Under the pieces are notes generated by a model. That model searched no databases. It saw only the letters and a list, made by a program, of their open reading frames with translations, and was not told the DNA's origin. This document shows, piece by piece, positions 45,464-54,392 of a stretch of 64,000 bases of DNA; positions within the stretch are counted from its first letter, which is position 1, and every line of letters starts with the position of its first letter. The stretch comes from Bordetella genomosp. 1. Lineage in GTDB: Bacteria; Pseudomonadota; Gammaproteobacteria; Burkholderiales; Burkholderiaceae_B. Location of the stretch: NCBI RefSeq assembly GCF_002261335.1, contig NZ_NEVL01000007.1:228653-292652 (forward strand), written 5' to 3'. The translations under genes were made by a program, and so were the position numbers.

Positions 45464-47382
45464 GCTGCGGCTTGCTTGCGCGAGCCGTAATGCAGGCGCT
45501 TGAGATGGATCAGCAGCAGCGAGATCGCCGCCGGCGTCATGCCCGAGATCCGGCCGGCCTGGCCGATGGTCTCGGGACGGTGCGTCTTGAGCTTCTGGCG
45601 CACTTCGAACGAGAGGCTCGTCACGGCGTCGTAATCGATGTCGGCCGGGATGGGCTGCTGTTCGTGATTGGCGTGCTTCTGCACCTCATCGCGCTGGCGC
45701 GCAATGTAGCCCGCGTACTTCACCTGGATTTCGACCTGTTCGGCCAGCACGTCATCGCCGAGCACGCCCGGCCCGCCCAGCAATTCGCCGTCGGCGCCGC
45801 GCGCCTGCATCAGGCCTTCGTACGACACATTCGGCCGCTTCAGCAGATCCGATAGTGAGTACTCACGTTCGATCGCCTTGCCCAACAGCGGCTCGGCCAC
45901 CTCGGCCGGCAGGGTGCGCGGGTTGAACCACGTCGACTTCAGACGCTCGACCTCGGCGGCCACCGCATCGCGCTTGCGATTGAAGGCATCCCAACGCGCA
46001 TCGTCCACCAGGCCGAGCTTGCGGCCGATCTCGGTGAGGCGCAGATCGGCATTGTCTTCGCGCAGGCTGAGACGATACTCCGCGCGCGAGGTGAACATGC
46101 GATAGGGCTCCGTGACGCCGCGCGTCACCAGATCGTCGACCAGTACACCGAGGTAAGCCTCGTCGCGACGCGGCGTCCAGGGCTCTTTGCCCTGGGCCTG
46201 CAGGGCCGCATTCAGCCCGGCCAGCAAGCCTTGCGCGGCGGCCTCTTCATAGCCGGTCGTGCCATTGATCTGGCCGGCAAAGAAGAGTCCGCTGATGCTC
46301 TTGGTCTCGAGCGTGCTCTTGAGCGCGCGCGGGTCGAAGTAATCGTATTCGATCGCATAGCCGGGCCGCAGGATGTGGGCGTTCTCCAGGCCGGGCAGCG
46401 AATGCAGCAATGCCAGCTGCACGTCGAACGGCAGACTGGTCGACACGCCATTCGGATAGACCTCGTGCGTGTCCAGCCCTTCGGGCTCGAGAAAGACCTG
46501 GTGCGAGGCCTTGTCGGCGAAGCGATGGATCTTGTCCTCGATCGAGGGGCAATACCGCGGCCCCACCCCTTCGATCACGCCGCTGTACATCGGCGAGCGG
46601 TCGAGACCGCCCCGGATGATGTCGTGCGTGCGTTCGTTGGTGTGGGTGATCCAGCATGGCAACTGGCGCGGATGCATCGCCGCGTTCCCCATGAAGGAGA
46701 AGACGGGAATCGGATCGAGGTCGCCGGGCTGCTCTTCCAGGATCGAGTAGTTGATGGTGCGGCCATCGATCCGCGGCGGGGTGCCGGTCTTCAGGCGACC
46801 TTGCGGCAGCTGAAGCTCCTTGAGGCGTTGCCCCAACGAAATCGCCGGCGGATCTCCCGCGCGGCCACCCGAGTAGTTCTGCAGTCCCACGTGGATCAAG
46901 CCATTGAGGAAAGTCCCGGCGGTAAGCACGACGGTGCGCGCGCGGAACTTCAAACCGACCTGCGTGACGGCGCCGACGACGCGGTCGCCCTCCACCATCA
47001 GGTCTTCGACGGCCTGCTGGAACAACCAAAGGTTGGGCTGGTTCTCGAGACGACCGCGGATCGCCTTGCGGTAAAGCACGCGATCGGCCTGTGCGCGCGT
47101 GGCGCGCACGGCCGGGCCCTTCGAGCCGTTGAGAATGCGGAACTGGATCCCCGCCTCGTCGGTAGCAATGGCCATTGCTCCGCCCAGGGCATCGACCTCT
47201 TTGACCAGGTGTCCTTTGCCAATACCGCCGATCGACGGATTGCAGGACATCTGCCCAAGGGTCTCGATATTGTGGGTAAGCAGCAGCGTCTGGGCGCCTG
47301 CGCGTGCAGCTGCCAGCGCGGCTTCGGTGCCGGCGTGACCGCCACCGACGACGATGACGTCAAATTCGCGGGGGAAATCCAT
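45460..47382 (-). CDS. mnmG: tRNA uridine-34 carboxymethylaminomethyl-modification enzyme MnmG
   Basis: MnmG (GidA), 640 residues. The FAD-binding dinucleotide fold ([20 protein letters not shown]) is at the N-terminus, the GidA signature [12 protein letters not shown] near residue 275, and the C-terminal helical domain that contacts MnmE. With MnmE it modifies the wobble uridine of several tRNAs. It heads the operon mnmG-rsmG-parA-GNAT-parB-ansA and is transcribed away from the origin region. Confidence 0.98.
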   Translation of the reverse strand: MDFPREFDVIVVGGGHAGTEAALAAARAGAQTLLLTHNIETLGQMSCNPSIGGIGKGHLVKEVDALGGAMAIATDEAGIQFRILNGSKGPAVRATRAQADRVLYRKAIRGRLENQPNLWLFQQAVEDLMVEGDRVVGAVTQVGLKFRARTVVLTAGTFLNGLIHVGLQNYSGGRAGDPPAISLGQRLKELQLPQGRLKTGTPPRIDGRTINYSILEEQPGDLDPIPVFSFMGNAAMHPRQLPCWITHTNERTHDIIRGGLDRSPMYSGVIEGVGPRYCPSIEDKIHRFADKASHQVFLEPEGLDTHEVYPNGVSTSLPFDVQLALLHSLPGLENAHILRPGYAIEYDYFDPRALKSTLETKSISGLFFAGQINGTTGYEEAAAQGLLAGLNAALQAQGKEPWTPRRDEAYLGVLVDDLVTRGVTEPYRMFTSRAEYRLSLREDNADLRLTEIGRKLGLVDDARWDAFNRKRDAVAAEVERLKSTWFNPRTLPAEVAEPLLGKAIEREYSLSDLLKRPNVSYEGLMQARGADGELLGGPGVLGDDVLAEQVEIQVKYAGYIARQRDEVQKHANHEQQPIPADIDYDAVTSLSFEVRQKLKTHRPETIGQAGRISGMTPAAISLLLIHLKRLHYGSRKQAAA

Positions 47383-47436
47383 GATGGGGGAAAGATGAAA
47401 GAGCTTTGAGCTGCATTATAGAGGCTGCCCATGGCA

Positions 47437-47452
47437 TGTTTCACGTGAAACA
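47437..47452. promoter_or_regulatory. parS site 1 (perfect palindrome)
   Basis: TGTTTCACGTGAAACA, an exact match to the conserved ParB-binding consensus, 55 bases upstream of mnmG. Confidence 0.95.
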
Positions 47453-47615
47453 TGGTAAGGCTCCCAAAAACAACGGAAAAGTGGATGACTAGCGTGCCCC
47501 AGCACCCGCCTGGGCGGGGGTTCACGCCGGTTACGTGCCCGATCCGATCAGGGAGCAAGCACTAACTCAGTCCGCGGGTAGCGCAGGCCGCCTGCCCTGC
47601 TTGGCGGCGGAAGTA

Positions 47616-47631
47616 TGTTCCACGTGAAACA
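47616..47631. promoter_or_regulatory. parS site 2
   Basis: TGTTCCACGTGAAACA, one substitution from the perfect palindrome, a variant ParB tolerates in other species. Confidence 0.93.
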
Positions 47632-47735
47632 TCGCTCGCCGACAAGCCTATGAATGTCTTCGTAAGTCATGGTCCTGGCTACGCAAGAGAGCGAAAACAG
47701 CAGCGAGCGGGCCTGACCTTGGCCACCAGGTTCGA

Positions 47736-47751
47736 TGTTTCACGTGGAACA
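47736..47751. promoter_or_regulatory. parS site 3
   Basis: TGTTTCACGTGGAACA, the mirror-image variant of site 2. Confidence 0.93.
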
Positions 47752-47841
47752 TCGCCCAGGCATGGCACACCCTGAACCCAGATGAGAACAGCTCGCATTT
47801 GTCGAGCGAGTGGTTCTACTCGATTTCGCTTATGCAGACGA

Positions 47842-47857
47842 CGTTCCACGTGAAACA
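47842..47857. promoter_or_regulatory. parS site 4
   Basis: CGTTCCACGTGAAACA, 14 of 16 consensus positions, with an intact CACGTG core. Confidence 0.88.
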
Positions 47858-47893
47858 TCGCGCGAAAGGCGATTGATCCGTGACAGCAGCTGG

Positions 47894-47909
47894 TGTTCCA
47901 CGTGAAACA
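47894..47909. promoter_or_regulatory. parS site 5
   Basis: TGTTCCACGTGAAACA, identical to site 2 and 52 bases from site 4. Confidence 0.93.
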
Positions 47910-48175
47910 TCGGGCGGGACTTAGCCCTTGAAACCGCTGTCTCGCCTGCCAAGGCAACGCCCCGATCACCGAAAGCAATGAGCTACTCCGGCGGATCTCG
48001 ACAAAAACAACGGACATTTTCGCCCTATACCTACCCTAGGCCAAAAACATCCTCATTATTCGCGCACGCCGTCTCCCGAAAACCAAGGTGGTTTGTGCGG
48101 AGAACCGATGGCAGTGGATGAGACGGAGCAGAAGCCCCGGCGCACTCTCGATGCCGGACGCCTCACCCCGGAGAA

Positions 48176-48191
48176 GGTTTCACGTGAAACA
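48176..48191. promoter_or_regulatory. parS site 6
   Basis: GGTTTCACGTGAAACA, one end position off consensus. It is the last strong site before the DnaA-box field; a degenerate copy (TGTGTCACGTGGAAAA) appears at 49893-49908. Confidence 0.9.
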
Positions 48192-48395
48192 ACGGCACGG
48201 GCACGCCACATGCGGTAGCGTCGAGCTGGGCTGCAGCTTCAAAAACCCGCTGGGCGCGCACGCGCTGACACTGCGCTGCGAGACGAATAGATCCCTTTCG
48301 GCCCGCGTTCCAGGGTGGACCGCACCACTGCGCAAGCACAAGGGCGACTCTTGATTCGAGCCGATAGTCCGGGATTGGTTCCTGCAATTGCCCGG

Positions 48396-50470
48396 ATATC
48401 CACAGATGTACCCACAGCCGTTCGACCCGCAATCGTGAGCGTGTCCAGGGCCTCGGACCGGCACCAAGCTCGGAAAATGCGGTGCCTCCAGCAGTGGCGT
48501 CATAGGGGAAACGGGGGAAGCGCCGCTCCACTTCCTCGCAGGGCCAACCCTGTCCAAGCGGTCTACGCCGAATGGTGGAGGCGATTTCTCCACAAAGTTG
48601 TCCCCAGAAAAAGCCAGCCCCCTGACAGCCATTCTGGGCGGCAACCCGCCGAGGTTCCGCGTGGATAAACATGTGGAGAACGCGCGTGTCGCGGACCCGC
48701 GAGCAAGCGATGCGCCCCACCCTTTGCCGTCCAAAAAATCGGCCTTGCTGGCCAAGTCCGTGGACAAGCCTGTGGAGAACGCGCGGCTCTCCGCGCTGCG
48801 CTACGCATGCCGCTCGGCATGGATGGGCAAGGCATCGCCGCCGGTTTCTCGTGGAAAATTTTGTGGAGAACTGCAGCGGTCGGCGCCCCGATACCCGGGC
48901 AAGGTCACAACTTTTCCCTGGTGAATCAATGCATAACTCCGCCCCGCGCCCATCCTGCCCCTGGGGAAAAAATTGTGCAGAACTCGCGCCCGAGGTGCGG
49001 CCTACGGCCCCTGGATCCGTCGCCTGGCCCTCCCCGATGCCTATCTGGGCCCGCCCTCCTGACGCGGGCCTGGCCAAGGCCGGGCTTACGTGAAGAGCCG
49101 TGTGGGCAACCAGTGCCCTGCCCCTGCCCCTGCCTTCGCGGCCGGGACGGAGCCGGTGGGGTTCAACGTGGAATCGGTGTGCCTCCGGGCCGGCGGGCCC
49201 ACCCACCCCGAACTGCCGTGGCTTCCCACGCCACCGCCGGCCACCTGCGGCGAGCGCGGCGAGCGCCGCGGGCGACACACGAGTTACCCACACCCTCGCG
49301 CACCCGGACATCGCGGGGCCGCCAAACGCCACAGGCAGCGCTGGGGTGCGGCGAGTCCGCGTGGACAACGCTGTGCAGAACTCTGTAGGCAGGCGCTCGC
49401 ACCGAGCGCAGAAAACGCCTGCCGACCCTGCCGCGAATGTCGGGCGCGTTCCCCGTGGATAAGTGCCGGATGGCGAGCGACCAGCAGCGCCAAACGGAGA
49501 CGGAGTCATCCAAACGCCATGAGAGCGGACGAGAGCCCATGCACGGTCCGCCTTTCCGTGGACAAGTTCGGACCGGATCAGCTGGGCGCGACTGCCCCGG
49601 CTTGCGGACCATGCTCGCAAGCTCTCGATTTCACGGGAAAAGTCGCGGTCGCGGCGCCACCCGGGCCGCCCTGAGGGCCCGTGGACAACTTTGTGCAGAA
49701 GCAGGGACGGACTTGCTGGAAACAGCGGACCAGAGGCGCCTGTGGGCTTCCTGGCACGCCCAAGACATACGCCGAACCGCGGCCGGGAGCGCGGTGGAAA
49801 ACTTTGTGGAATAGCGGGGCCGCCACTGCCCTCTCGGCGCCCTGAATGGATGGACCAAAGCGCATCGTTCGCCATGCTGGCGAGCTGGATCGTGTGTCAC
49901 GTGGAAAACTTCGATTCTTGCTCAAGCCAGGAGATGGCCGTGCCGCCCGCGCGGGTACGGGCTCGGCTACCCCTACGTGCCGGCTGCAAAGCCGGCGAGC
50001 GTCAGCGTAAAAGTTGGTTCTCTTTTGCGCAGCCGCCCGCCCCGCGGCGGGCGCACCGAGCTCGAATCCCCAAAACTATCCACAGCCGATTCGACGCCGA
50101 TGCCGGGTGGCGGCGCCACCAAGTGCCGTAGCGTCCTGGGGATATCTTTGTGAACAACATCGCCGATCCGCCGTGAAAAAACGGCCGCGCGGACGGATTC
50201 ACGTGGACACGAAAATCCTCCGCCCGCACGCGCCTTCGCACGCTCCATTGCGTAAATCCCCGTAAACACGGCGAAATATCGCGGCAAAGGCCCGGAAACG
50301 CCGGGAATTTGGCCTGCTGTACTGTACATATCCACAGGTCATCGGTGCCGTCCCCCACCGGTCACTGTTCTGTGCAGAACTCCGATCGCCCCGCCTGTTC
50401 TCCGCACGGCCGCTTTCCACGGCGCCGTCGAAGGACGTTGTCGGGAAAATTATCCACAAAGTTATCCAGA
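48396..50470. repeat. DnaA-box-like paired repeat family
   Basis: A recurring 20-21 base unit, consensus GTGGAMAACNNTGTGSAGAA, i.e. two DnaA-box-like 9-mers in the same orientation with starts 12 bases apart. Pairs start at 48396, 48586 (both reading as TTATCCACA-type), then 48660, 48759, 48850, 48962, 49360, 49680, 49793, 50137 (reverse type), and 50450 (TTATCCACA-type again, with one perfect box and one TTATCCAGA). Single boxes lie at 49454, 49557, 49900, 50076, 50328 and 50371. Spacer DNA between the pairs is not conserved. Confidence 0.85.
50322..50337. promoter_or_regulatory. LexA-like palindrome overlapping a DnaA-like box
   Basis: CTGT-N8-ACAG with an AT-rich centre (CTGTACATATCCACAG), the layout of the proteobacterial SOS box, sharing nine bases with an ATATCCACA DnaA-like box. 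No SOS gene lies next to it, so function is uncertain. Confidence 0.3.
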
Positions 50471-50504
50471 GGCCGGCACGTCCGCGCGAGAGGCCACTTT
50501 TGAC

Positions 50505-50520
50505 GTTAGTAAGCACTAAC
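50505..50520. promoter_or_regulatory. Inverted repeat GTTAGT-AAGC-ACTAAC
   Basis: A perfect 6-bp inverted repeat with a four-base centre, 35 bases to the right of the last DnaA-box pair and 260 upstream of the FNT gene. It looks like a TetR-type operator. The half-sequence AAGCACTAACT recurs at 47557-47567 at the opposite side of the origin region. Confidence 0.4.
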
Positions 50521-50779
50521 TGAAGCTGAGCGCGCGCTCGCGCGGCCTGCCCCGTGGCCGACGGCGGGAGCCCCGCGCTTCCCGGGTCGCAAACGGGTTG
50601 CCAGCAGCGACTGCTTACGGATGATGCAGATCCGTCAGCGGCAGTTGCGGGGGTTACGTCTGCTTGCCGTGAGACACCGCGGCCTGACGCCACAAGCGCG
50701 AAGACTGACATATGGTTGAAAGCATCGCCGCGCGTTGCGGCAAGACCCCCTCACTCGGCTCACCAGGTCGGAGGCACCC

Positions 50780-51670
50780 ATGTCGGATAACGGCACCACG
50801 AACGAGAAAAAAGAATCGGCTGAAGAGCTGACCGAAAAGCTACCCTCCAAGGCGGCAGCGGTGCACGAGATCATCCGCAAGGAAGGCGAGAAGGAAATGC
50901 GCCGCGACTTCTTTGCGCTGTTCTGGTCCGCCATCGCGGGCGGCTTGATCATGAGCACCTCGATGCTGGGCCGAGGCGTGCTGCAGGCCTATCTGCCGGA
51001 TGCGCAGTGGGCGATCCTGGTCGAGGCCATGGGCTACACCCTGGGCTTCATCTTCGTGATCACGGCCGGCCAGCAGCTCTTCACCGAAAACACGGTGACG
51101 CCGGTGCTGCCCTTCATGTCGCAGCCGACCTGGCGCAAGCTGATGCAACTGATGCGGCTCTGGGGCACCGTGCTGCTCGGCAACTTCATCGGTGGCCTGA
51201 TCGCCGCTGCCGTGTTTGCCTACCTGCCCATGTTCTCGCCGGAGGTGGACAAGGAGTTTCTGGAGATGGGGCACCACCTGCTGCAGGTGCCCAACGGCCA
51301 ATCGTTTGCGACCGCCGTGCTCGCCGGTTGGCTCATCGCGCTGCTGGTGTGGATGATCCATGCCGTCGAGACCGGCCGCATCCTGCTCATCTTCCTGATC
51401 ACCTACCTGATGGGCATCTCCGACGTGGCGCACGTGGTGGTCGGGACGATCGAGGTGACTTACCTGGTGCTGCTCGGCCAGGCCGCCATCTCGGATGGCC
51501 TGCTCAATTTCGTGTTGCCGACGCTGGTGGGCAACATCATCGGCGGCACGTTCATCTTCGCGCTGATCAGCCATGCGCAGGTGCGCGCGGACGCCGGCCT
51601 GGACGTGCCCGACGACGAGGAACCCGGCAAGGGGCGCGCCATCGCACGCGAGCAAGACGCGGCCCGTTGA
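50780..51670 (+). CDS. Formate/nitrite transporter family channel
   Basis: A 296-residue inner-membrane protein of the FNT family, closest in layout to the YfdC branch. The ATG at 50780 has a strong GGAGG. After a charged cytoplasmic N-terminus of about 45 residues (KEGEKEMRRDFFALFWSAIA) come six hydrophobic helices with the family features FTENTVTPVLPFM and GNFIGGLIAAAVF, then a charged tail. FNT proteins are pentameric anion channels; YfdC-type substrates are not firmly known. It is the first gene to the right of the origin region. Confidence 0.88.
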   Translation: MSDNGTTNEKKESAEELTEKLPSKAAAVHEIIRKEGEKEMRRDFFALFWSAIAGGLIMSTSMLGRGVLQAYLPDAQWAILVEAMGYTLGFIFVITAGQQLFTENTVTPVLPFMSQPTWRKLMQLMRLWGTVLLGNFIGGLIAAAVFAYLPMFSPEVDKEFLEMGHHLLQVPNGQSFATAVLAGWLIALLVWMIHAVETGRILLIFLITYLMGISDVAHVVVGTIEVTYLVLLGQAAISDGLLNFVLPTLVGNIIGGTFIFALISHAQVRADAGLDVPDDEEPGKGRAIAREQDAAR

Positions 51671-51852
51671 TCGCCGCGGCCGTCTGCGACGTGCGCACGC
51701 GGTAGCGCACGTCGCTCTCGCGTCGGAACGCGAACGCGCCACGGGCATAGGGAGCGCCCGCCGCGCGGGTTGCGCGTGCAACTGGCAGGCACGCCGCCTC
51801 GCGCGCTACCCTTACGCCCTCGATCCACCTCCCACACCGCAACACAGCCGAT

Positions 51853-52620
51853 ATGAAGCCTATCCAGGCGCTGAAGCAGGCCTTGGCCGGGCTGCTGATG
51901 GCGATCTCGCCGATGGCCGGCGCACACGCCGCATATGAACCCGACGCCGCGGAACGCGCCGTCCTGGATGCCGTGCTGCATGACGAGCTCGCCGCATTTC
52001 TCAAGGCCGACGGCACGCTCATCGGCCAGCAGCTCGGCCTGCTCGCCGTGCGCGCGGCCAAGCTCTCGCAGGCCTATCCCGACGGATTGGAAAGGCCCCG
52101 GACCTTGTCGACCGACAAGGACCTGCTGGTGGGCGGCGGCGTTGCCCGCCCTGCCCCGCCCGCCGTGCCACAACACGCTCGCATCGCATTCGACACCGGC
52201 GCCACACCGCCGGTGCTCGCCGAGCTATCCACCGAGCTGCCCGAACGCATGCCGGCGGCGCCGACGCTGGCACTCGTGTGCAAACAACTGCGCTGGACCG
52301 GCCGCGAGTTTCTCTTCAGCGAATGCAAGGATGCGGCACCGATCGCCGAGCAGGCGGTGGCAACGCTTGCGCGCGAACTCGACGATTTCTTTGCGGGCAA
52401 GCCGACGCCGATGTGGGTCTCGCAGCTCGCCATCAATGCGGCGATGTCCGCCGCGCTGTTGCCAGCAGACCATGGCTGTCCGCAAGACCGCGAGCGCTGT
52501 GGCCGCGCCATCGCGGCAACGAACGATGCGCCCGGGCGCGATGCCATGCTGCGGCACGTCGTGCAACGCTACAGGCAGGCGGGGCTGGACCTGAGCCCTT
52601 ACGAGCACGCCGGCCGTTGA
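51853..52620 (+). CDS. Exported protein of unknown function
   Basis: A 255-residue protein with a Sec signal peptide (MKPIQALKQALAGLLMAISP, cleavage near AHAAYEP). The mature part is alanine-rich, has cysteines in LVCKQLRW, FSECKDA and HGCPQDRERCGRA that could form disulfides in the periplasm, and no recognised domain. The gap to the FNT gene is 180 bases, so it probably has its own promoter. Confidence 0.7.
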   Translation: MKPIQALKQALAGLLMAISPMAGAHAAYEPDAAERAVLDAVLHDELAAFLKADGTLIGQQLGLLAVRAAKLSQAYPDGLERPRTLSTDKDLLVGGGVARPAPPAVPQHARIAFDTGATPPVLAELSTELPERMPAAPTLALVCKQLRWTGREFLFSECKDAAPIAEQAVATLARELDDFFAGKPTPMWVSQLAINAAMSAALLPADHGCPQDRERCGRAIAATNDAPGRDAMLRHVVQRYRQAGLDLSPYEHAGR

Positions 52621-52658
52621 TCGAACGCGCGGTGCGCGCATCCCGCGCCACAAATGAC

Positions 52659-52684
52659 AACGCCCCAGATGAATCTGGGGCGTT
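52659..52684. terminator. Hairpin terminator between the exported-protein gene and csp
   Basis: AACGCCCCAGA pairs with TCTGGGGCGTT around a four-base loop. It lies between two convergent genes. On the minus strand it is followed by TTGTCATTTG, a weak U-tract, so it best serves the cold-shock gene. Confidence 0.65.
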
Positions 52685-52732
52685 GGAGCCAGGGGTCAGG
52701 CCTGGCTGGCGGGAAAAAAGGGATTTCCCGAT

Positions 52733-52939
52733 TTAGAGCGGACGGATCTCGGCCGCTTGAGGTCCTTTCGGACCATCCTTCACTTCGAATTCGACTTCCT
52801 GGCCTTCGTTGAGGCTGCGGTAGCCTCGGCCCTGGATCGCGGAGAAGTGCGCGAACACTTCCGTGCCACCGCCGTCGGGGGTGATGAAGCCGTAACCCTT
52901 ATCGGCGTTGAACCATTTAACTTTGCCCTTCTGAGCCAT
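52733..52939 (-). CDS. Cold-shock domain protein (CspA family)
   Basis: A 68-residue single cold-shock domain ([20 protein letters not shown] start) with RNP1 (KGYGFI) and RNP2 (VFAHFS). It binds single-stranded RNA and DNA as an RNA chaperone. The gene is followed by a hairpin terminator and preceded by about 250 bases of non-coding DNA, which may hold the long 5' leader common to cold-inducible csp genes; the start at 52939 is fixed by homology. Confidence 0.96.
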   Translation of the reverse strand: MAQKGKVKWFNADKGYGFITPDGGGTEVFAHFSAIQGRGYRSLNEGQEVEFEVKDGPKGPQAAEIRPL

Positions 52940-53193
52940 TTCTATAGCGTCCTGATAAAAAATCGTGAATTGCAAGTGAATCAAGGACGCGGACACCAAC
53001 GTACTGTCTGAGGTGGCACGAACGTGCCGGCGACACTGCGTTTGTGGCTTGCCGAGAATGGCAGAAACCGGGCTAGCGCACTGCTTGAATCAACTGCACG
53101 GCCAGCATACCTATCGCGTTCTGGTCACACATATAGTTGTTTACCCGTATGTGGCTTTTTTTTCACTTGGCGGTCAAGTTTGATCCTGGTCAT
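52940..53193. other. Upstream region of csp, no gene
   Basis: 254 bases containing an A/T-rich patch at about 53115-53170, with a T8 run, in which the csp promoter probably lies. On the minus strand TTGACC is present at 53172-53177, but I cannot place a -10 with confidence. The 3' side abuts the stop codon of the AbrB-type gene. Confidence 0.4.
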
Positions 53194-54219
53194 TCAGGTG
53201 CAACGGCGCGCGAGTAGCTTGTACACGGGACCGGTCACCAGCACGACGAACACCATGCGCATCACATGGAATGCCGTGACCACCGGAACGCCCAGCTGCA
53301 GCACCTTTGCGGTGATGGCCATCTCCGCGATACCGCCCGGCGTGGTGCCCAGAATCAGGGTGGGAACGGGCGCTTCGGACCAGTGCGAAAGCAGGTTTCC
53401 GAGCCCGAAGGCCAGGGCCAGCGCGATGAGCGTGTAGGCCGCGACCACCGCGATAAAGCGCGGTGCCGAGCGGAAGAAATCAGACCGATATCTGTCGCCA
53501 AGCGACCAGCCGATGAAGAGCTGACCCGCCTTCAAAAACACATCCGGCAGGGCCGACCATTCAATCTCGGACGCGGTCAGGATCATCGCCACCAGCATCG
53601 GCCCGAGCACCCAGGGATTGGGCAGGTTGAGACGCTGGAACAGCAGGCCCCCCACGCAGGTAAGCCCGATCAACGCGGCCAGGCCGAGGCCATCGACGCT
53701 GCGCGGTCCGGGCACGGTCGGATCGATGCCGGCGACGCCCCACCACTGGAACACGAACGGCACGATCACGACCACCATCAGCACACGCACGCTGTGGGCC
53801 GTGGCGACGCGATCGATGCGTGCGCCGTGACGTTCGGCCAGGTTTGCCATTTCGCTGGCGCCACCGATCGCCGATGAGAACCACGCGGTCTTGAAGTCGA
53901 CCGCGGCAAAGCGCTGCAGCATCGCGGTGCCGATGAAGGCGAGCAACAGCGCGAACAGCATGCCGACCACGATGGGGCCGAAGTTTGCGCCGATGTGGCC
54001 AACCATCAGCGGTGTGAAGTAAAGACCCAGCGACGTGCCGATGACCCACTGGCCCATGTTGCGCGCGGGGCGCGGGCAGAAGGTGCGCGCCCCGCCGATG
54101 CGCGTGGCCGCGGTAAGCAGCAGGGCACCCAGCATCCAGGGCAGCGGCATGCGCAGCCAGACGGCCAGCAGCGCGCCGGCCAGTGCAATGGCGAAACCCG
54201 CCAACAAACGAAAAGGCAT
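53194..54219 (-). CDS. AbrB-type integral membrane protein
   Basis: A 341-residue membrane protein with about ten hydrophobic helices arranged as two homologous halves (LRMPLPWMLGALLLTAATRI versus LNLPNPWVLGPMLVAMILTA), the AbrB duplication family. Despite the name it is not related to the Bacillus AbrB DNA-binding protein; E. coli members are inner-membrane proteins and the family is sometimes labelled ammonia monooxygenase without support. The conserved FSSAIGGASEMANLAER and TPGGIAEMAITAK loops are present. Transport is plausible, with unknown substrate. The start at 54219 gives a standard N-terminus; it is divergent from the aminotransferase gene. Confidence 0.85.
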   Translation of the reverse strand: MPFRLLAGFAIALAGALLAVWLRMPLPWMLGALLLTAATRIGGARTFCPRPARNMGQWVIGTSLGLYFTPLMVGHIGANFGPIVVGMLFALLLAFIGTAMLQRFAAVDFKTAWFSSAIGGASEMANLAERHGARIDRVATAHSVRVLMVVVIVPFVFQWWGVAGIDPTVPGPRSVDGLGLAALIGLTCVGGLLFQRLNLPNPWVLGPMLVAMILTASEIEWSALPDVFLKAGQLFIGWSLGDRYRSDFFRSAPRFIAVVAAYTLIALALAFGLGNLLSHWSEAPVPTLILGTTPGGIAEMAITAKVLQLGVPVVTAFHVMRMVFVVLVTGPVYKLLARRCT

Positions 54220-54392
54220 AAGTTGATAACCCGATGACGCAGGAAAACACGGTCCGGCCCGGGCCGCCGTGGCGGCGCGCGCGCCCCGCTCGCCGCAACC
54301 CGTATTATCGAACAGGGCTTTTGCGCTGCCGGCACGCGCGGTGGGATACTTACGCACTTCGTGCCATCCCAAGCATTCCGCCACCCACTGCC

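Larger units (their letters stand above)
47383..50779. other. Putative chromosomal replication origin (oriC) and partition region
   Basis: About 3.4 kb between mnmG and the FNT gene without a supportable gene. It contains six parS sites at the left (47437-48191), and from 48396 to 50470 a dense field of DnaA-box-like 9-mers, mostly arranged as direct pairs whose starts are 12 bases apart (listed separately). Genes on the left flank run leftward, as expected for co-orientation with a fork leaving this site. I could not identify a clear AT-rich unwinding element inside it; the nearest candidates are 50440-50470 and the AT-rich island at 61.1 kb. dnaA itself is not in the window. Confidence 0.8.

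Noticed and set aside
48163..49875. A 570-codon open frame on the minus strand across the origin region
   Set aside because: It runs through the parS and DnaA-box repeats, has no recognisable motif, ribosome binding site or codon pattern like its neighbours, and several other long frames overlap it on both strands. Long chance frames are common in GC-rich DNA.
49893..49908. Seventh parS site (TGTGTCACGTGGAAAA)
   Set aside because: Only 12-13 of 16 positions match and the symmetry is broken; kept as a degenerate copy, not as a site.
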